51,363 bases of DNA. Origin: Paucidesulfovibrio sp050251775. Its GTDB lineage: Bacteria; Desulfobacterota; Desulfovibrionia; Desulfovibrionales; Desulfovibrionaceae. A program made the position numbers and the translations under genes. The stretch's first letter is position 1; the number at the start of each line of letters is the position of its first letter. The stretch spans positions 1 through 51,363 of the forward strand of contig JBFWMD010000021.1 of assembly GCA_050251775.1 (NCBI GenBank), in the 5' to 3' direction. The notes under the pieces are model-generated. The model did no database searches, was not told the DNA's origin, and was given only the letters and a program-made list of their open reading frames with translations. Below, piece after piece: positions 24,893 through 33,037 of this stretch.

Positions 24893-25708
24893 TCAATCCA
24901 CAAGCACGCCCGCATAGCCGACCACCTGCTCGAAATCGCGCGAGGCCTCCCCGGAGGTGGCGTAGGCCGCCAGACGGGCCTCGGTTGCCCCCAGCTCCCT
25001 GGCTGCGGCCAGGCCCAGAGTCATGGGCAGCACCCCGCACATGGAAATGCGTCTGGCGCGCACGGTCTCATAGAGCTTCAGCGGATCCAGAGACAAGGCG
25101 GCATCCACGGCCTGACCGTCCAGTTCGCGCGCGCGGGCGTCGCTGACGTAATGGCTCATGTCCGAGCTGACCACCAGGGAAACCGGCTCCGGCCAGTCCG
25201 CCAGTGCCCGGCCCAGGGCCTTGCCCGCGCGCAGAAGCACGTCCGGTGAGGGGTCGGCCACCACAATGGGCACGATGCGCGTTTCCGGGTTCAGCCGATG
25301 CAGAAAGGGCAGCACCACTTCCAGGGAATGCTCCCGGACGTGCGCCAGGGTGTCGGCGCGCAGGCCGGTCCCTTGCTCCAGGAGGGCAGCGGCCAGTTCC
25401 CCGTCCACCTCCAGCCGTGCTCCGGGGAGCAGCCAATGGCCGTCCGGCCAGACAGCGAGGCGCTCCCCCAGGCCGGTGTGATTGGGGCCGAGCAGGACCA
25501 GGGTTCGGGGCAGGCGGGCCTGTCCCAGGGTCTTGCCGCAGACGCCTCCGGAAAAAACGTACCCGGCATGGGGAACCATGGCCAGCAGCGAGCGCCGCGT
25601 TTCATGCGCGGGAGCATCGGCCTGGGCCAGATACCGCTCCACCTCGGCGTACAGCGCTGCGGGATCACCGGGGTAGAACTGCCCGGCCACGATGGGTTGC
25701 CTGTTCAT
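24893..25708 (-). CDS. amrB: MEMO1 family protein (AmmeMemoRadiSam system protein B)
   Basis: A 271-residue MEMO-fold protein: PIVAGQFYPGDPAAL at the start, MVPHAGYVFSGG near residue 44, LLGPNHTG near 72, EHSLEVVLPFL near 126, and SSDMSHY near 181, the family's metal/nonheme dioxygenase-like blocks. Partners of the AmmeMemoRadiSam set (AMMECR1 and a radical SAM protein) are not in the window. GGGAGG precedes the ATG, and a sigma-70-type promoter lies in the gap after the TPR gene. Biochemical role unknown. Confidence 0.9.
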   Translation of the reverse strand: MNRQPIVAGQFYPGDPAALYAEVERYLAQADAPAHETRRSLLAMVPHAGYVFSGGVCGKTLGQARLPRTLVLLGPNHTGLGERLAVWPDGHWLLPGARLEVDGELAAALLEQGTGLRADTLAHVREHSLEVVLPFLHRLNPETRIVPIVVADPSPDVLLRAGKALGRALADWPEPVSLVVSSDMSHYVSDARARELDGQAVDAALSLDPLKLYETVRARRISMCGVLPMTLGLAAARELGATEARLAAYATSGEASRDFEQVVGYAGVLVD

Positions 25709-25747
25709 GGTTGCACCTCCCGTACTCCAAGGAGCGCGTTTGCCAAA

Positions 25748-25775
25748 ATCATACCTGAACGGGAAAGAGGGTCAA
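25748..25775 (-). promoter_or_regulatory. Sigma-70-type promoter of amrB
   Basis: On the minus strand, TTGACC, 16 bases, TATGAT. Transcription would start near 25741, giving a leader of about 33 bases. It shows amrB need not be read from the TPR gene. Confidence 0.65.
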
Positions 25776-25793
25776 CCGGTCCGACGCAACGGA

Positions 25794-28700
25794 TCAGTTG
25801 GGCACGGGGGCGTATTCCGAAGCGCGCTGCTCCAGCTTCTCCGTTTCCAGGGCTGTGGCGGCCAGCCTGCCGTAGAGCGACTCCGGCTGCTTGTCTCGCA
25901 GTTCGCCCATGACCCGCTGCCACTCCTCGGGCAAACCGGACTTACGATACAATTCCGCGAGCTTGTAGTGCTGCGCCGCCCACTCCGGGTCGTTTTCGGG
26001 CACGTATTTGTCGTATTCCAGCGCCCATTGCAACGCCTGCCGGTAGCGGCCCGACCGTTCGGTGGCATAAATGGACATCAAAAGGCAATCCTTGATTTTT
26101 TCCGGATCACCCTTGGTGGAAAGCAGCAGGGAGAGCGCCTCCTGCGCATAGACGAACACCCGACGCAGGTCCTCGTGCTTCATGGCCTCCTTGGCCATGA
26201 AATAGAGCGAGTCCGCGCGGATGAACGGCTCCACATCCTCGTCCGCGCCCAACTGCGCCCAGAGCCGCGCGCTTTTCTGGTTTTCACCCAGATTCTCCAG
26301 GGCCACGGCATTGGCATGCATCAGCAGACGGCGCGCGCGGGGACTGAGTTCCCAATTCTGCTCGGCATGGCTGGAAAGGTCGTTGATGCGGTTCCAGGCC
26401 TTCTGCTTGAGGAAAATGTCCGCAGCCAAGGCCAGGGCCATTTCCGAATATTCGGGAACCTGGGTGTCGCCCAGGAAGGGCTTGAGCAACTCCAGGGCCT
26501 TTTCATAATCGTTCAGCGCGGCATAGCCCTGGGCCACGCCGACGCGCGTGGCACTGCTCTCGTCTCCCTGGGAATCGCTGATAAAGTGGTACTTTTCCCA
26601 ATAGTCCACCACGGACTGGTATTTTTCCTGATCCAGCAGTTGCGGCACGGCCAGGGCAAAGGCCCGGTCACCCAGTTCGCGGGCGCGGTCCGTGAGCGGG
26701 CTGCGCGGATATTCGTCCAGCAGCCGCTGGGCCGCGGTCAGAGCTTCAGGATATTCCTTCTGGAAAAAATGCCACATGCCGAGCTTGAGCAGGGCCAAGG
26801 GAGCCAGGGGGCTGTCCGGATGCTGGTTTGCGATTTCAGTGTAGACCTCTTTGGGCCGCAGGGTAAAGGGCCGGTCGAAGACCGTGACCATCTCCACCAT
26901 GGTGGGCTCGTCGTGGATGCCCTCTTCGGCAAGGCGCATCTTGGCCACCAATCCGCCCTCCAGGTCTGGATAATCCTGCACAGTGCGCTCGTAGATGCTG
27001 CGCGCGGCCTGGAGTTCGTTCTGTTGCAGCAGCACATCGCCGATACGCGCCAGGGCGATGTCCGCCTCCTCAGCCTTGGGATTGATGTTGTAATAGGTCC
27101 AGTAGTGGTTCTTGGCCTGATCCAGCTTGCTCAAGTGGTATTCCACATCTCCGGCGAGCTTGAGGAAACCGGGGCTGGATTCAAAGGCCTGGGGCCAGCG
27201 TTTATCGATGTAGTCCACAATCTGGTAGGCCTGCTCGTACAGCCCGAGATTTTTCAGCGCTTCGGCCAGCCGGAACGCAGCCTGGCGCGCGAGCCGCTCC
27301 TGCTCCGGGTAACGCTCGATGAAGCCCTGGAAACGGTCTGCGGCCTCCTGCCAGTCGCCCTGGCGGAAATAGTATTCGCCCCAGTAGTATTCGATGGCGG
27401 GCACGTTCTGGTCGTCGGGATATTTGGATTTGAGCAGGTCGAAATAGGCCTGGGCCTCGGGCAGGTTGCCCACACGGAGGTTGAGCAGTCCGAGGTTCAG
27501 CAGGGCCTGGGGCAGCTCCGGCGAACGCAGGTCCGCGTTCATGGCTTCTTTGTAAAGACTGTTGATCTCGTCGAAATGCTCGGCCGCATTGTCCTTGTAG
27601 AGAGTCATGAGCACACCGCCGAGGCTGTAGGTGGCCTCCAGGCGCATCTTGGGCGGCACATTGGGCTGGGCCAGAATATTCTCCAACTCGCCCCTGGCGT
27701 CGGCCAGCTTGCCCGTGGCAATGTGCGACTGCGCTTTGATCAAAGAAAGCTGCAATCCCTCCAGACGCTTGGCTTCCTCTGGAGAGACACCCGACTCGGA
27801 CGTGGATGCGGCCACATCCGCAGTCACCTGGGCTTTCTGGGCCTCGATGGTGTCAATGGCGCTCTGGACAGCGGAATCATTCACATGCACGCCCCCGGAA
27901 TCCTGCTTTGGGGGCTGATTCGGAGGCGGGTTCGATTCCGGAGCCGGAGCGGCAACGGCGTCAGGCGCGTCAACCGGGGCAACGTCCGGAGCCGGCGCGG
28001 AAGTGTCCGGAGCTTTACCGTCGTAGGCGGCCTGGGCCTGTTGCATGGCCTGCTGGGCCTGCGCGGCCAGGGACGACGCAGGGGCTTCGACAGCGCTTCC
28101 GGAGGGCGAGGAGGCGGACGCCCCCGGGGAGGAGTCCGGCAAAGCATGGGGCTGTGCCAATCCTCGCGGAGCCTCACCCTGACCCGCGCCTTGGGCAGGG
28201 AGCGGAAGCACTTCGGTTCCGCTGGCCGGGAGCACCCGCGTGGGCGGCGCCGGCTCGGAAATGGTGTTCACGGCCTTGTAACGGGCCGTGCCCGCCTCCA
28301 CGTCCACCGTGCCGATCTCGCTTGGACGCACCGTGAGCTCGTTGCTCAGGCCCGCCACAGGCACGCGCACCGCATAGGGCACGGAAAAGAGAGAGTTGGC
28401 CACGGGCTGGGGCCGCTCCAGGGTCACGTTGCCGTCCGGGGCCGGGACCGCCTCTTGCGGCACAGCCTGCTCCGGCGCGACCGGGGTTACGGCAGGGGCG
28501 CGCAGGTCCGGCTGGGGCGGCAGCGGAACCGGAACCGTGGCCTGGGGAGCCGCTGCGGTGGGGTCCTTCCAACGCGCTCCGGTGGGATCGCGGAATATCT
28601 GAATCTGGAGAGCGTTTTTCCCCGGAACCGGCGTAAAAATGTAGCCGAAGGCATTGGTCCGGAGCTTGACGATCACGCCTTCCGGGGCGGGCTCCACGGA

Positions 28701-28967
28701 CTCCAGCAGCCGGGCCGCACGGAAATTCTGACCCACGGCCAAGCCATCACCCTGGGGCAGACGCACGCCCAGGCTCTGCGGTCCGGTACGGCTGACCGCG
28801 CCCGGAACGGGTTCCGCGGCGAGGTCAAAGGTCAGCACGTCTGTATCCGCGCGGGTGCGGAAGGAAACCGAAGCCGCAAGGGATGAACCGGGCTGGAAGA
28901 ACATCCAGACCAGGGTCAGGACCAGCGTCAGCGGTCTCACAAGCGGTCGAAATCGTTTCAGGTCCAC
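25794..28967 (-). CDS. Large secreted TPR-repeat protein with AMIN-like N-terminus
   Basis: A 1057-residue protein. A hydrophobic segment at residues 12-32 is a signal peptide or anchor. Residues 33-135 are a beta-rich, AMIN-like region (VSFRTRADTDVLTFDL, GVIVKLRTNAFGYIFTPV). Residues 136-345 are Pro/Ala/Glu-rich and probably disordered. From about 370 to the end is an array of tetratricopeptide-like repeats (ALLNLGLLNLRVGNLPEAQAYFD, AEYYWGEYYFRQGDWQEAADRFQ, RLAEALKNLGLYEQAYQIV). It is likely periplasmic or membrane anchored and acts in protein-protein contacts. The start is GTG at 28967, with GAGGCGG upstream, 47 bases after the sigma-54 activator gene. Function unknown. Confidence 0.82.
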   Translation of the reverse strand: MDLKRFRPLVRPLTLVLTLVWMFFQPGSSLAASVSFRTRADTDVLTFDLAAEPVPGAVSRTGPQSLGVRLPQGDGLAVGQNFRAARLLESVEPAPEGVIVKLRTNAFGYIFTPVPGKNALQIQIFRDPTGARWKDPTAAAPQATVPVPLPPQPDLRAPAVTPVAPEQAVPQEAVPAPDGNVTLERPQPVANSLFSVPYAVRVPVAGLSNELTVRPSEIGTVDVEAGTARYKAVNTISEPAPPTRVLPASGTEVLPLPAQGAGQGEAPRGLAQPHALPDSSPGASASSPSGSAVEAPASSLAAQAQQAMQQAQAAYDGKAPDTSAPAPDVAPVDAPDAVAAPAPESNPPPNQPPKQDSGGVHVNDSAVQSAIDTIEAQKAQVTADVAASTSESGVSPEEAKRLEGLQLSLIKAQSHIATGKLADARGELENILAQPNVPPKMRLEATYSLGGVLMTLYKDNAAEHFDEINSLYKEAMNADLRSPELPQALLNLGLLNLRVGNLPEAQAYFDLLKSKYPDDQNVPAIEYYWGEYYFRQGDWQEAADRFQGFIERYPEQERLARQAAFRLAEALKNLGLYEQAYQIVDYIDKRWPQAFESSPGFLKLAGDVEYHLSKLDQAKNHYWTYYNINPKAEEADIALARIGDVLLQQNELQAARSIYERTVQDYPDLEGGLVAKMRLAEEGIHDEPTMVEMVTVFDRPFTLRPKEVYTEIANQHPDSPLAPLALLKLGMWHFFQKEYPEALTAAQRLLDEYPRSPLTDRARELGDRAFALAVPQLLDQEKYQSVVDYWEKYHFISDSQGDESSATRVGVAQGYAALNDYEKALELLKPFLGDTQVPEYSEMALALAADIFLKQKAWNRINDLSSHAEQNWELSPRARRLLMHANAVALENLGENQKSARLWAQLGADEDVEPFIRADSLYFMAKEAMKHEDLRRVFVYAQEALSLLLSTKGDPEKIKDCLLMSIYATERSGRYRQALQWALEYDKYVPENDPEWAAQHYKLAELYRKSGLPEEWQRVMGELRDKQPESLYGRLAATALETEKLEQRASEYAPVPN

Positions 28968-29014
28968 AACCCGCCTCGATGCAAAACCCGTGCAAGGACG
29001 GACCTGCCGCCCGG

Positions 29015-30034
29015 TCAGCCGTCGAGCAGCTTGCGCTTCTTGAGCTTCTCGATGAGCGTGGTACGCTTGATGCCCAGCACTTCGGCGGCCTGGTTCTTGA
29101 CCCCGTCCACTTCTTCCAGAGCTTCGAGAATCAATCGATCCTCAATGCTTTCAAGGAATTCCTTAAGCCCCAATTCCTTATCCCGCATGTCCTTAAGCTT
29201 TGGCCAGGCAAAACCGACGGGCGCGGCCGCAACCGGAGCGGACCGCTTCAGGGGTTCCTTGCCCGCATCCTTCCAGATTTTCTCCGGCAGGTCCTCCGGC
29301 TCGATGCAACTGCCGTCGCAGAGAATGGAAAGCCGCTCCATGAAGTTTTCCAGCTCGCGGACATTGCCCGGCCAGGTGTAGGAAAGCAGCATGACTTCGG
29401 TCTGCGGGGAGAGACAGAGGCTCTGGCGTTCCCGGTCCTTGCAGAAGCCCTTGAGAAAATGGCGGGCCAGGAGCATCACGTCGTCGCCGCGCTCGCGCAG
29501 CGCGGGCAGTTGCAGGGGAATGACGTTCAGCCGGTAGAAGAGGTCCTCGCGAAAGCGGCCCGCCGCCACTTCGCCTTCCAGGTCGCGGTTGGTGGCGGCC
29601 ACCACGCGCACGTCCACCTTCTTGGTCGAAGTGCCGCCCACGCGTTCGATTTCCTTTTCCTGAAGCACGCGGAGGATCTTGACCTGGAGCGAAAAATCCA
29701 TCTCGCCGATTTCGTCGAGAAAAATGGTCCCGCCGTCGGCCAGTTCGAAACGGCCGGGTCGGGAACGGATGGCATGGGTGAACGCGCCCTTTTCATGGCC
29801 GAAAAGTTCGGATTCCAGGAGTTCCTTGGGAATCGCCCCGCAGTTGATGGGCACAAAGGGTTTGTCGTGCCGTCGGCTGCTGCGGTGCAGGGCACGCACA
29901 AGCAGTTCCTTGCCCGTGCCGGACTCGCCGGTCACCAGCACGGTGGAATCCGTGGGCGCCACCTTGGCCAGCACACGGAAAACGTCCTGCAGTGCGGGAC
30001 TTTCACCTATAATTCCATCGATATTGAGCGCCAT
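29015..30034 (-). CDS. Sigma-54-dependent activator without receiver domain
   Basis: A 339-residue bacterial enhancer-binding protein: AAA+ domain with Walker A GESGTGKE (36-43), loop 1 GAFTHA (83-88, where GAFTGA is usual), Walker B TIFLDEIG (103-110), arginine-finger region FREDLFYRLNVIPL, sensor II WPGNVRELENFMERL, then a Fis-type HTH (about 300-339, NQAAEVLGIKRTTLIEKLKK). There is no N-terminal receiver or PAS domain, as in PspF-type activators. ATG at 30034 has CCGGAGG 4 bases upstream. It is co-oriented with the TPR gene 47 bases downstream. Target promoters are unknown; the flgF promoter in this window is a candidate. Confidence 0.88.
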   Translation of the reverse strand: MALNIDGIIGESPALQDVFRVLAKVAPTDSTVLVTGESGTGKELLVRALHRSSRRHDKPFVPINCGAIPKELLESELFGHEKGAFTHAIRSRPGRFELADGGTIFLDEIGEMDFSLQVKILRVLQEKEIERVGGTSTKKVDVRVVAATNRDLEGEVAAGRFREDLFYRLNVIPLQLPALRERGDDVMLLARHFLKGFCKDRERQSLCLSPQTEVMLLSYTWPGNVRELENFMERLSILCDGSCIEPEDLPEKIWKDAGKEPLKRSAPVAAAPVGFAWPKLKDMRDKELGLKEFLESIEDRLILEALEEVDGVKNQAAEVLGIKRTTLIEKLKKRKLLDG

Positions 30035-30133
30035 GCATCCTCCGGCGGGGAAACAGCCGCACACGGCCTCCACGCTCCGCCGGATATCGGTGGAAACGCG
30101 GAAACCCGCTTGCCTTCTATGCTACCACCTCAC

Positions 30134-30160
30134 TGTCAATCAAATGACATGATGTCAATC
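30134..30160. promoter_or_regulatory. Operator-like repeats upstream of the sigma-54 activator
   Basis: A perfect 13-base palindrome, TGACATGATGTCA (30145-30157), sits in an AT-rich stretch. On the minus strand GATTGACA occurs twice with a 19-base period (30160-30153 and 30141-30134). Each copy could also act as a -35. No clean -10 at 16-18 bases was seen. It lies 100-126 bases before the activator's start codon. Confidence 0.5.
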
Positions 30161-30182
30161 GTTTTTCTAGAAAAAAGCCAAA

Positions 30183-30206
30183 AAAAGAGGGCCGCAGCCC
30201 TCTTTT
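30183..30206. terminator. Terminator between activator and secreted-protein gene
   Basis: AAAAGAGGGC (30183-30192), loop CGCA, GCCCTCTTTT (30197-30206). On the minus strand the stem is followed by TTTGGCTTTTTT, so it ends the secreted-protein transcript at 30225. Confidence 0.85.
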
Positions 30207-30224
30207 CGCCTCAGGCCACAACGG

Positions 30225-31163
30225 TCATTCCCATTCGCACTTCCAGCCCGCATATCCGGACAGAGGACTGACCGTGACCACGAAGTGCCCCGGGCCAATG
30301 CGGATCTTGGACATCATGACCACTTCCACGCTCTGGAGCGTCGCGCCGCTGGGTTTGTCCACGATCTGGACGAGATAGCGCTGCTTGCCCTGGTTGTACG
30401 GATCGCGGAAGTGCAGGCCGATGCTCCGGGTGGTGGTCAGCTCCCAGACCGAGGGCTCGCCCTGCTTCACGGAGCCGTGCGCCAGCTTCCATCCGGCGGC
30501 CATGTTGCCGGAGATTTTCCAGGCACGGTCCTTGAGCCCGGCGACCGGGGTTCCGGTTCCGCCCGTGGCCTGCCCGCTCCCCTGACTCATGCCGCCCTGA
30601 TTCATGCCGCCCTGGCCCATGTTTCCGGACATGCCGCCCTGGCCGCCACCCTGGCCCATAACGCCGGGCATGACATTGGCCCCCCTGTCCGTGAACACGA
30701 AGCTGTTCAGCGCCGTGCGAACCGGGTTCTGCAATGCGGTGCGCTCTTCAACGTAAAGCCCCTGAATTACGTATGTGTAGCCGTTGTGTACGGAACCGGC
30801 AACATAGGAATGAAAACGCGCGCCGTTGGCCATGCCGGTGTATTCCCAGGTGCGCGCGGGCACGCCGGAGACCTGTCCGTCCTGCATGCGCACGCGGTTT
30901 TGGAAGGGCATTCCCTTGGCGAGCATTCCCTTTTCCCATTCCTGCAGCAGCGTATCCAACGGAAGCACCTCGCCCTTGGACGCATACAGTTCCACAAACG
31001 CATCCTTGGTCGGTGCAATACACTGTTTGACAAGATCGTTTCCAAGATTCGAGCGCTGGTCCGTCCAGCCTGCTGGACATTCCATGGACCAGTTGCCGGC
31101 GAACGCGAGCTGCGCCGCACAAAGCAATGAACCAACCACTATTGCAGTAAAAATTCTCCTCAT
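30225..31163 (-). CDS. Secreted protein with Gly/Met/Gln-rich linker (unknown function)
   Basis: A 312-residue protein. Signal peptide at residues 1-22 (MRRIFTAIVVGSLLCAAQLAFA). Residues 23-160 resemble in pattern the DcrB/PsbP-like periplasmic fold (GVPARTWEYTG, YTYVIQGLYVEE, ALNSFVF); this is tentative. Residues 164-204 are a low-complexity linker of MGQGG, MNQGG and MSQG units. Residues 205-312 form a second domain with a strongly beta pattern ending SGYAGWKCEWE. Cys residues at 29 and 48 and near the C-terminus could form disulfides. I chose ATG at 31163, where GAGGGAGATGG precedes it and the signal peptide begins. It appears monocistronic. Confidence 0.75.
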   Translation of the reverse strand: MRRIFTAIVVGSLLCAAQLAFAGNWSMECPAGWTDQRSNLGNDLVKQCIAPTKDAFVELYASKGEVLPLDTLLQEWEKGMLAKGMPFQNRVRMQDGQVSGVPARTWEYTGMANGARFHSYVAGSVHNGYTYVIQGLYVEERTALQNPVRTALNSFVFTDRGANVMPGVMGQGGGQGGMSGNMGQGGMNQGGMSQGSGQATGGTGTPVAGLKDRAWKISGNMAAGWKLAHGSVKQGEPSVWELTTTRSIGLHFRDPYNQGKQRYLVQIVDKPSGATLQSVEVVMMSKIRIGPGHFVVTVSPLSGYAGWKCEWE

Positions 31164-31260
31164 ATTCCATCTCCCTCGTTTTCGCGCGGTACACCATTTT
31201 TCCGTTACCCGCATTTCGCTTTTGCTGCAACGCAAAGCATTCCGCAGAACCGAAAAAAAT

Positions 31261-31289
31261 AAGGCCGCCCCCCAAGCGGGGACGGCCTT
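31261..31289 (-). terminator. Terminator of the flavoprotein gene
   Basis: AAGGCCG (31261-31267) pairs with CGGCCTT (31283-31289), with an inner CCCC/GGGG helix. On the minus strand it is followed by ATTTTTTTCGG. Confidence 0.85.
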
Positions 31290-31311
31290 GCAGGCTGCAA
31301 CGACAGCAGCG

Positions 31312-32715
31312 CTATTTCAGGCGCTCGATGATCCGTTTGGCCGGAATCAGCCCGGTGGCCGCCGCGGAAACGATGTTGCCCGCCACGCCCGGCCCGTCGC
31401 CCGCCACGAACAGACCCTTGACCTTGGTTTCCAGGTGGTTGTCCGTGTCCACCTGGGTGGCGAAGAACTTGATCTCCGGCGCATAGAGCAGAGTCTCGTC
31501 GTTGGACACGCCGGGCACGACCTCGTTGAGCTTTTCCAACCCCTCGACCACGTTGGTCAAAATGCGCTCGGGCAGGGCCATGGCGATGTCGCCGCAGACC
31601 ACGTTGCGCAGGGTCGGCTCGATGGAGCTGTTGCGGATGCGGTTCCAGGTGGAGCGGCGACCGCGCTTGAGGTCGCCGAAGCGCTGGAGAATGGGCTTGC
31701 CGCCGCCGATGAGCGTGGCCAACCTGCCAATGGATTCGCCGTAAGACTGGTTGTCCGTGACCGGATCATCCAGCACCACCTTGGAAAGAAAGGCAAAGTT
31801 GGTGTTGTCCGACTTTTTCTCGGTGTAGGCGTGGCCATTGACGCAGACAAAGTCCTGGTAGTTCTCCAGGGCCACGAACCCACCCTGGTTGGTGCAGAAC
31901 GTCCGTGTCTGATCGTCGTATTTGGCCGTGCGGATGAAGAACGTGGGGTCGTAGATGATGGCGCAGATGTCTTCCATGATCTCGCGGGAGACCTCCACGC
32001 GCACGCCCACCTCAATGCCGCGCTGGGACACGCCGAGGCCCAGTTCCTGGGCCACTTTGCCCATCCACTCCGCGCCCACCCGGCCCGGCGCGAGGACCAC
32101 GGCTTTGGCCGAATAGTCCCCCCGGCTGGTGCGCACGCCCGTGGCGCGGCCATCCTCGACCACGACCTCGCGGACCTCCTCGGAGGTATGCATGATCACA
32201 CCCCGGTCGCGGATGTAATCGGCCATGCTCGTGATGTGGCCGGGCAGGTTGTCGCTTCCCAGGTGTTTCTGCTTGATCAGCAGCAGGTCGATACCGTGCT
32301 TCTTGGCCTCGCGGCGAATGGCTTTGGCCGCGTCCATGTCCGTGGGGTAGGTCTCGGCGTCCATGCCAAAACGATTGAAGATCGTCTCGGTCTCGTCGAT
32401 GAGCTTCTTGGCGTCGGAAACCGGCATGAACTGGGTCAGGTCGGTCTTGCCGAGCTTGTGGATGTAGTTCAGTTTGCCGTCCGAAAACAGTCCGGCCCCG
32501 CCCACGCCGCAGAGAATGTTGCAAGGACGGCATTTGATGCAGCCGCGCTCCCCGGAAATGGGACACTCGCGGTTCAGGCTGCGCTTGCCCTTTTCAATGA
32601 GCAGCACATCCAGACCGGAATGCTCGCTGAGCCAGAACGCGGCAAAAAGTCCGGCGGGTCCGCCGCCGACCACAATCACGTCATAATCCGTCTTGGCGGA
32701 TCTGTTCGGAACCAT
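31312..32715 (-). CDS. FAD-dependent oxidoreductase with CxxCxxCxxxC motif
   Basis: A 467-residue cytoplasmic flavoprotein of the COG2509 type (uncharacterised FAD-dependent dehydrogenases). DYDVIVVGGGPAGLFAAFWL (residues 10-29) is the FAD dinucleotide fold; GLFVAGDGPGVAGNIVSAAATGLIPAKRI near the C-terminus binds FAD. Between them, Cys 59, 62, 65 and 69 (and Cys 51) follow the ferredoxin spacing CxxCxxCxxxC, just before GVGGAGLFSDGKL. A bound Fe-S cluster is possible but unproven. I chose ATG at 32715 because AGGAG lies 7 bases upstream; the ATG six bases earlier would touch that site. Substrate unknown. Its leader is structured. Confidence 0.85.
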   Translation of the reverse strand: MVPNRSAKTDYDVIVVGGGPAGLFAAFWLSEHSGLDVLLIEKGKRSLNRECPISGERGCIKCRPCNILCGVGGAGLFSDGKLNYIHKLGKTDLTQFMPVSDAKKLIDETETIFNRFGMDAETYPTDMDAAKAIRREAKKHGIDLLLIKQKHLGSDNLPGHITSMADYIRDRGVIMHTSEEVREVVVEDGRATGVRTSRGDYSAKAVVLAPGRVGAEWMGKVAQELGLGVSQRGIEVGVRVEVSREIMEDICAIIYDPTFFIRTAKYDDQTRTFCTNQGGFVALENYQDFVCVNGHAYTEKKSDNTNFAFLSKVVLDDPVTDNQSYGESIGRLATLIGGGKPILQRFGDLKRGRRSTWNRIRNSSIEPTLRNVVCGDIAMALPERILTNVVEGLEKLNEVVPGVSNDETLLYAPEIKFFATQVDTDNHLETKVKGLFVAGDGPGVAGNIVSAAATGLIPAKRIIERLK

Positions 32716-33037
32716 TTTCATTCTCCTGACATGGAAAAAGCCCGCAAGCTCTCGCCGGGGCAAACAATTTTCTTTTGCCCGCAAGAGGGCTTAATAGCTC
32801 ATATCAGAGATGCGCGGGGATGGGAACAGGATTTTTCGCCCTGTTCCCGGGGGGAGCCGACCAGGAAAAAGCAACAGGGCGTATGGCAAAGGCCATTTTC
32901 AAGATATCCGAGTTGGGCGGCGGATACGGGAAGACCCGGTGAATGCGGGGCAGGAGAGTGACCGGAAGACGTGGAGCCTGAATAAGGACTGCGGATGCGG
33001 AAAACGGACAGCCAACAACGGCGCGGGAACGAAAGGA
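32716..33037 (-). promoter_or_regulatory. Gene-free stretch with the flavoprotein's promoter and structured leader
   Basis: No coding frame is supported here. A promoter candidate on the minus strand is TTCCCA (32826-32821), 17 bases, TATGAG (32803-32798). A 9-bp hairpin, GGGAACAGG (32822-32830) with CCTGTTCCC (32840-32848), overlaps its -35. The leader from about 32791 holds overlapping pairings: GGGCAAA with TTTGCCC (32782-32758 region), against GCCCCGGC-GAGA-GCTTGCGGGC then TTTTT (32761-32735). The second is terminator-like and ends about 10 bases before the ribosome binding site. The rest (32850-33037) shows nothing clear. Confidence 0.5.

Noticed and set aside
22467..25040. 857-residue minus-strand open frame opposite pnp
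   Set aside because: Same GC-driven antisense artefact; no domain or ribosome binding site, and pnp is unmistakable.
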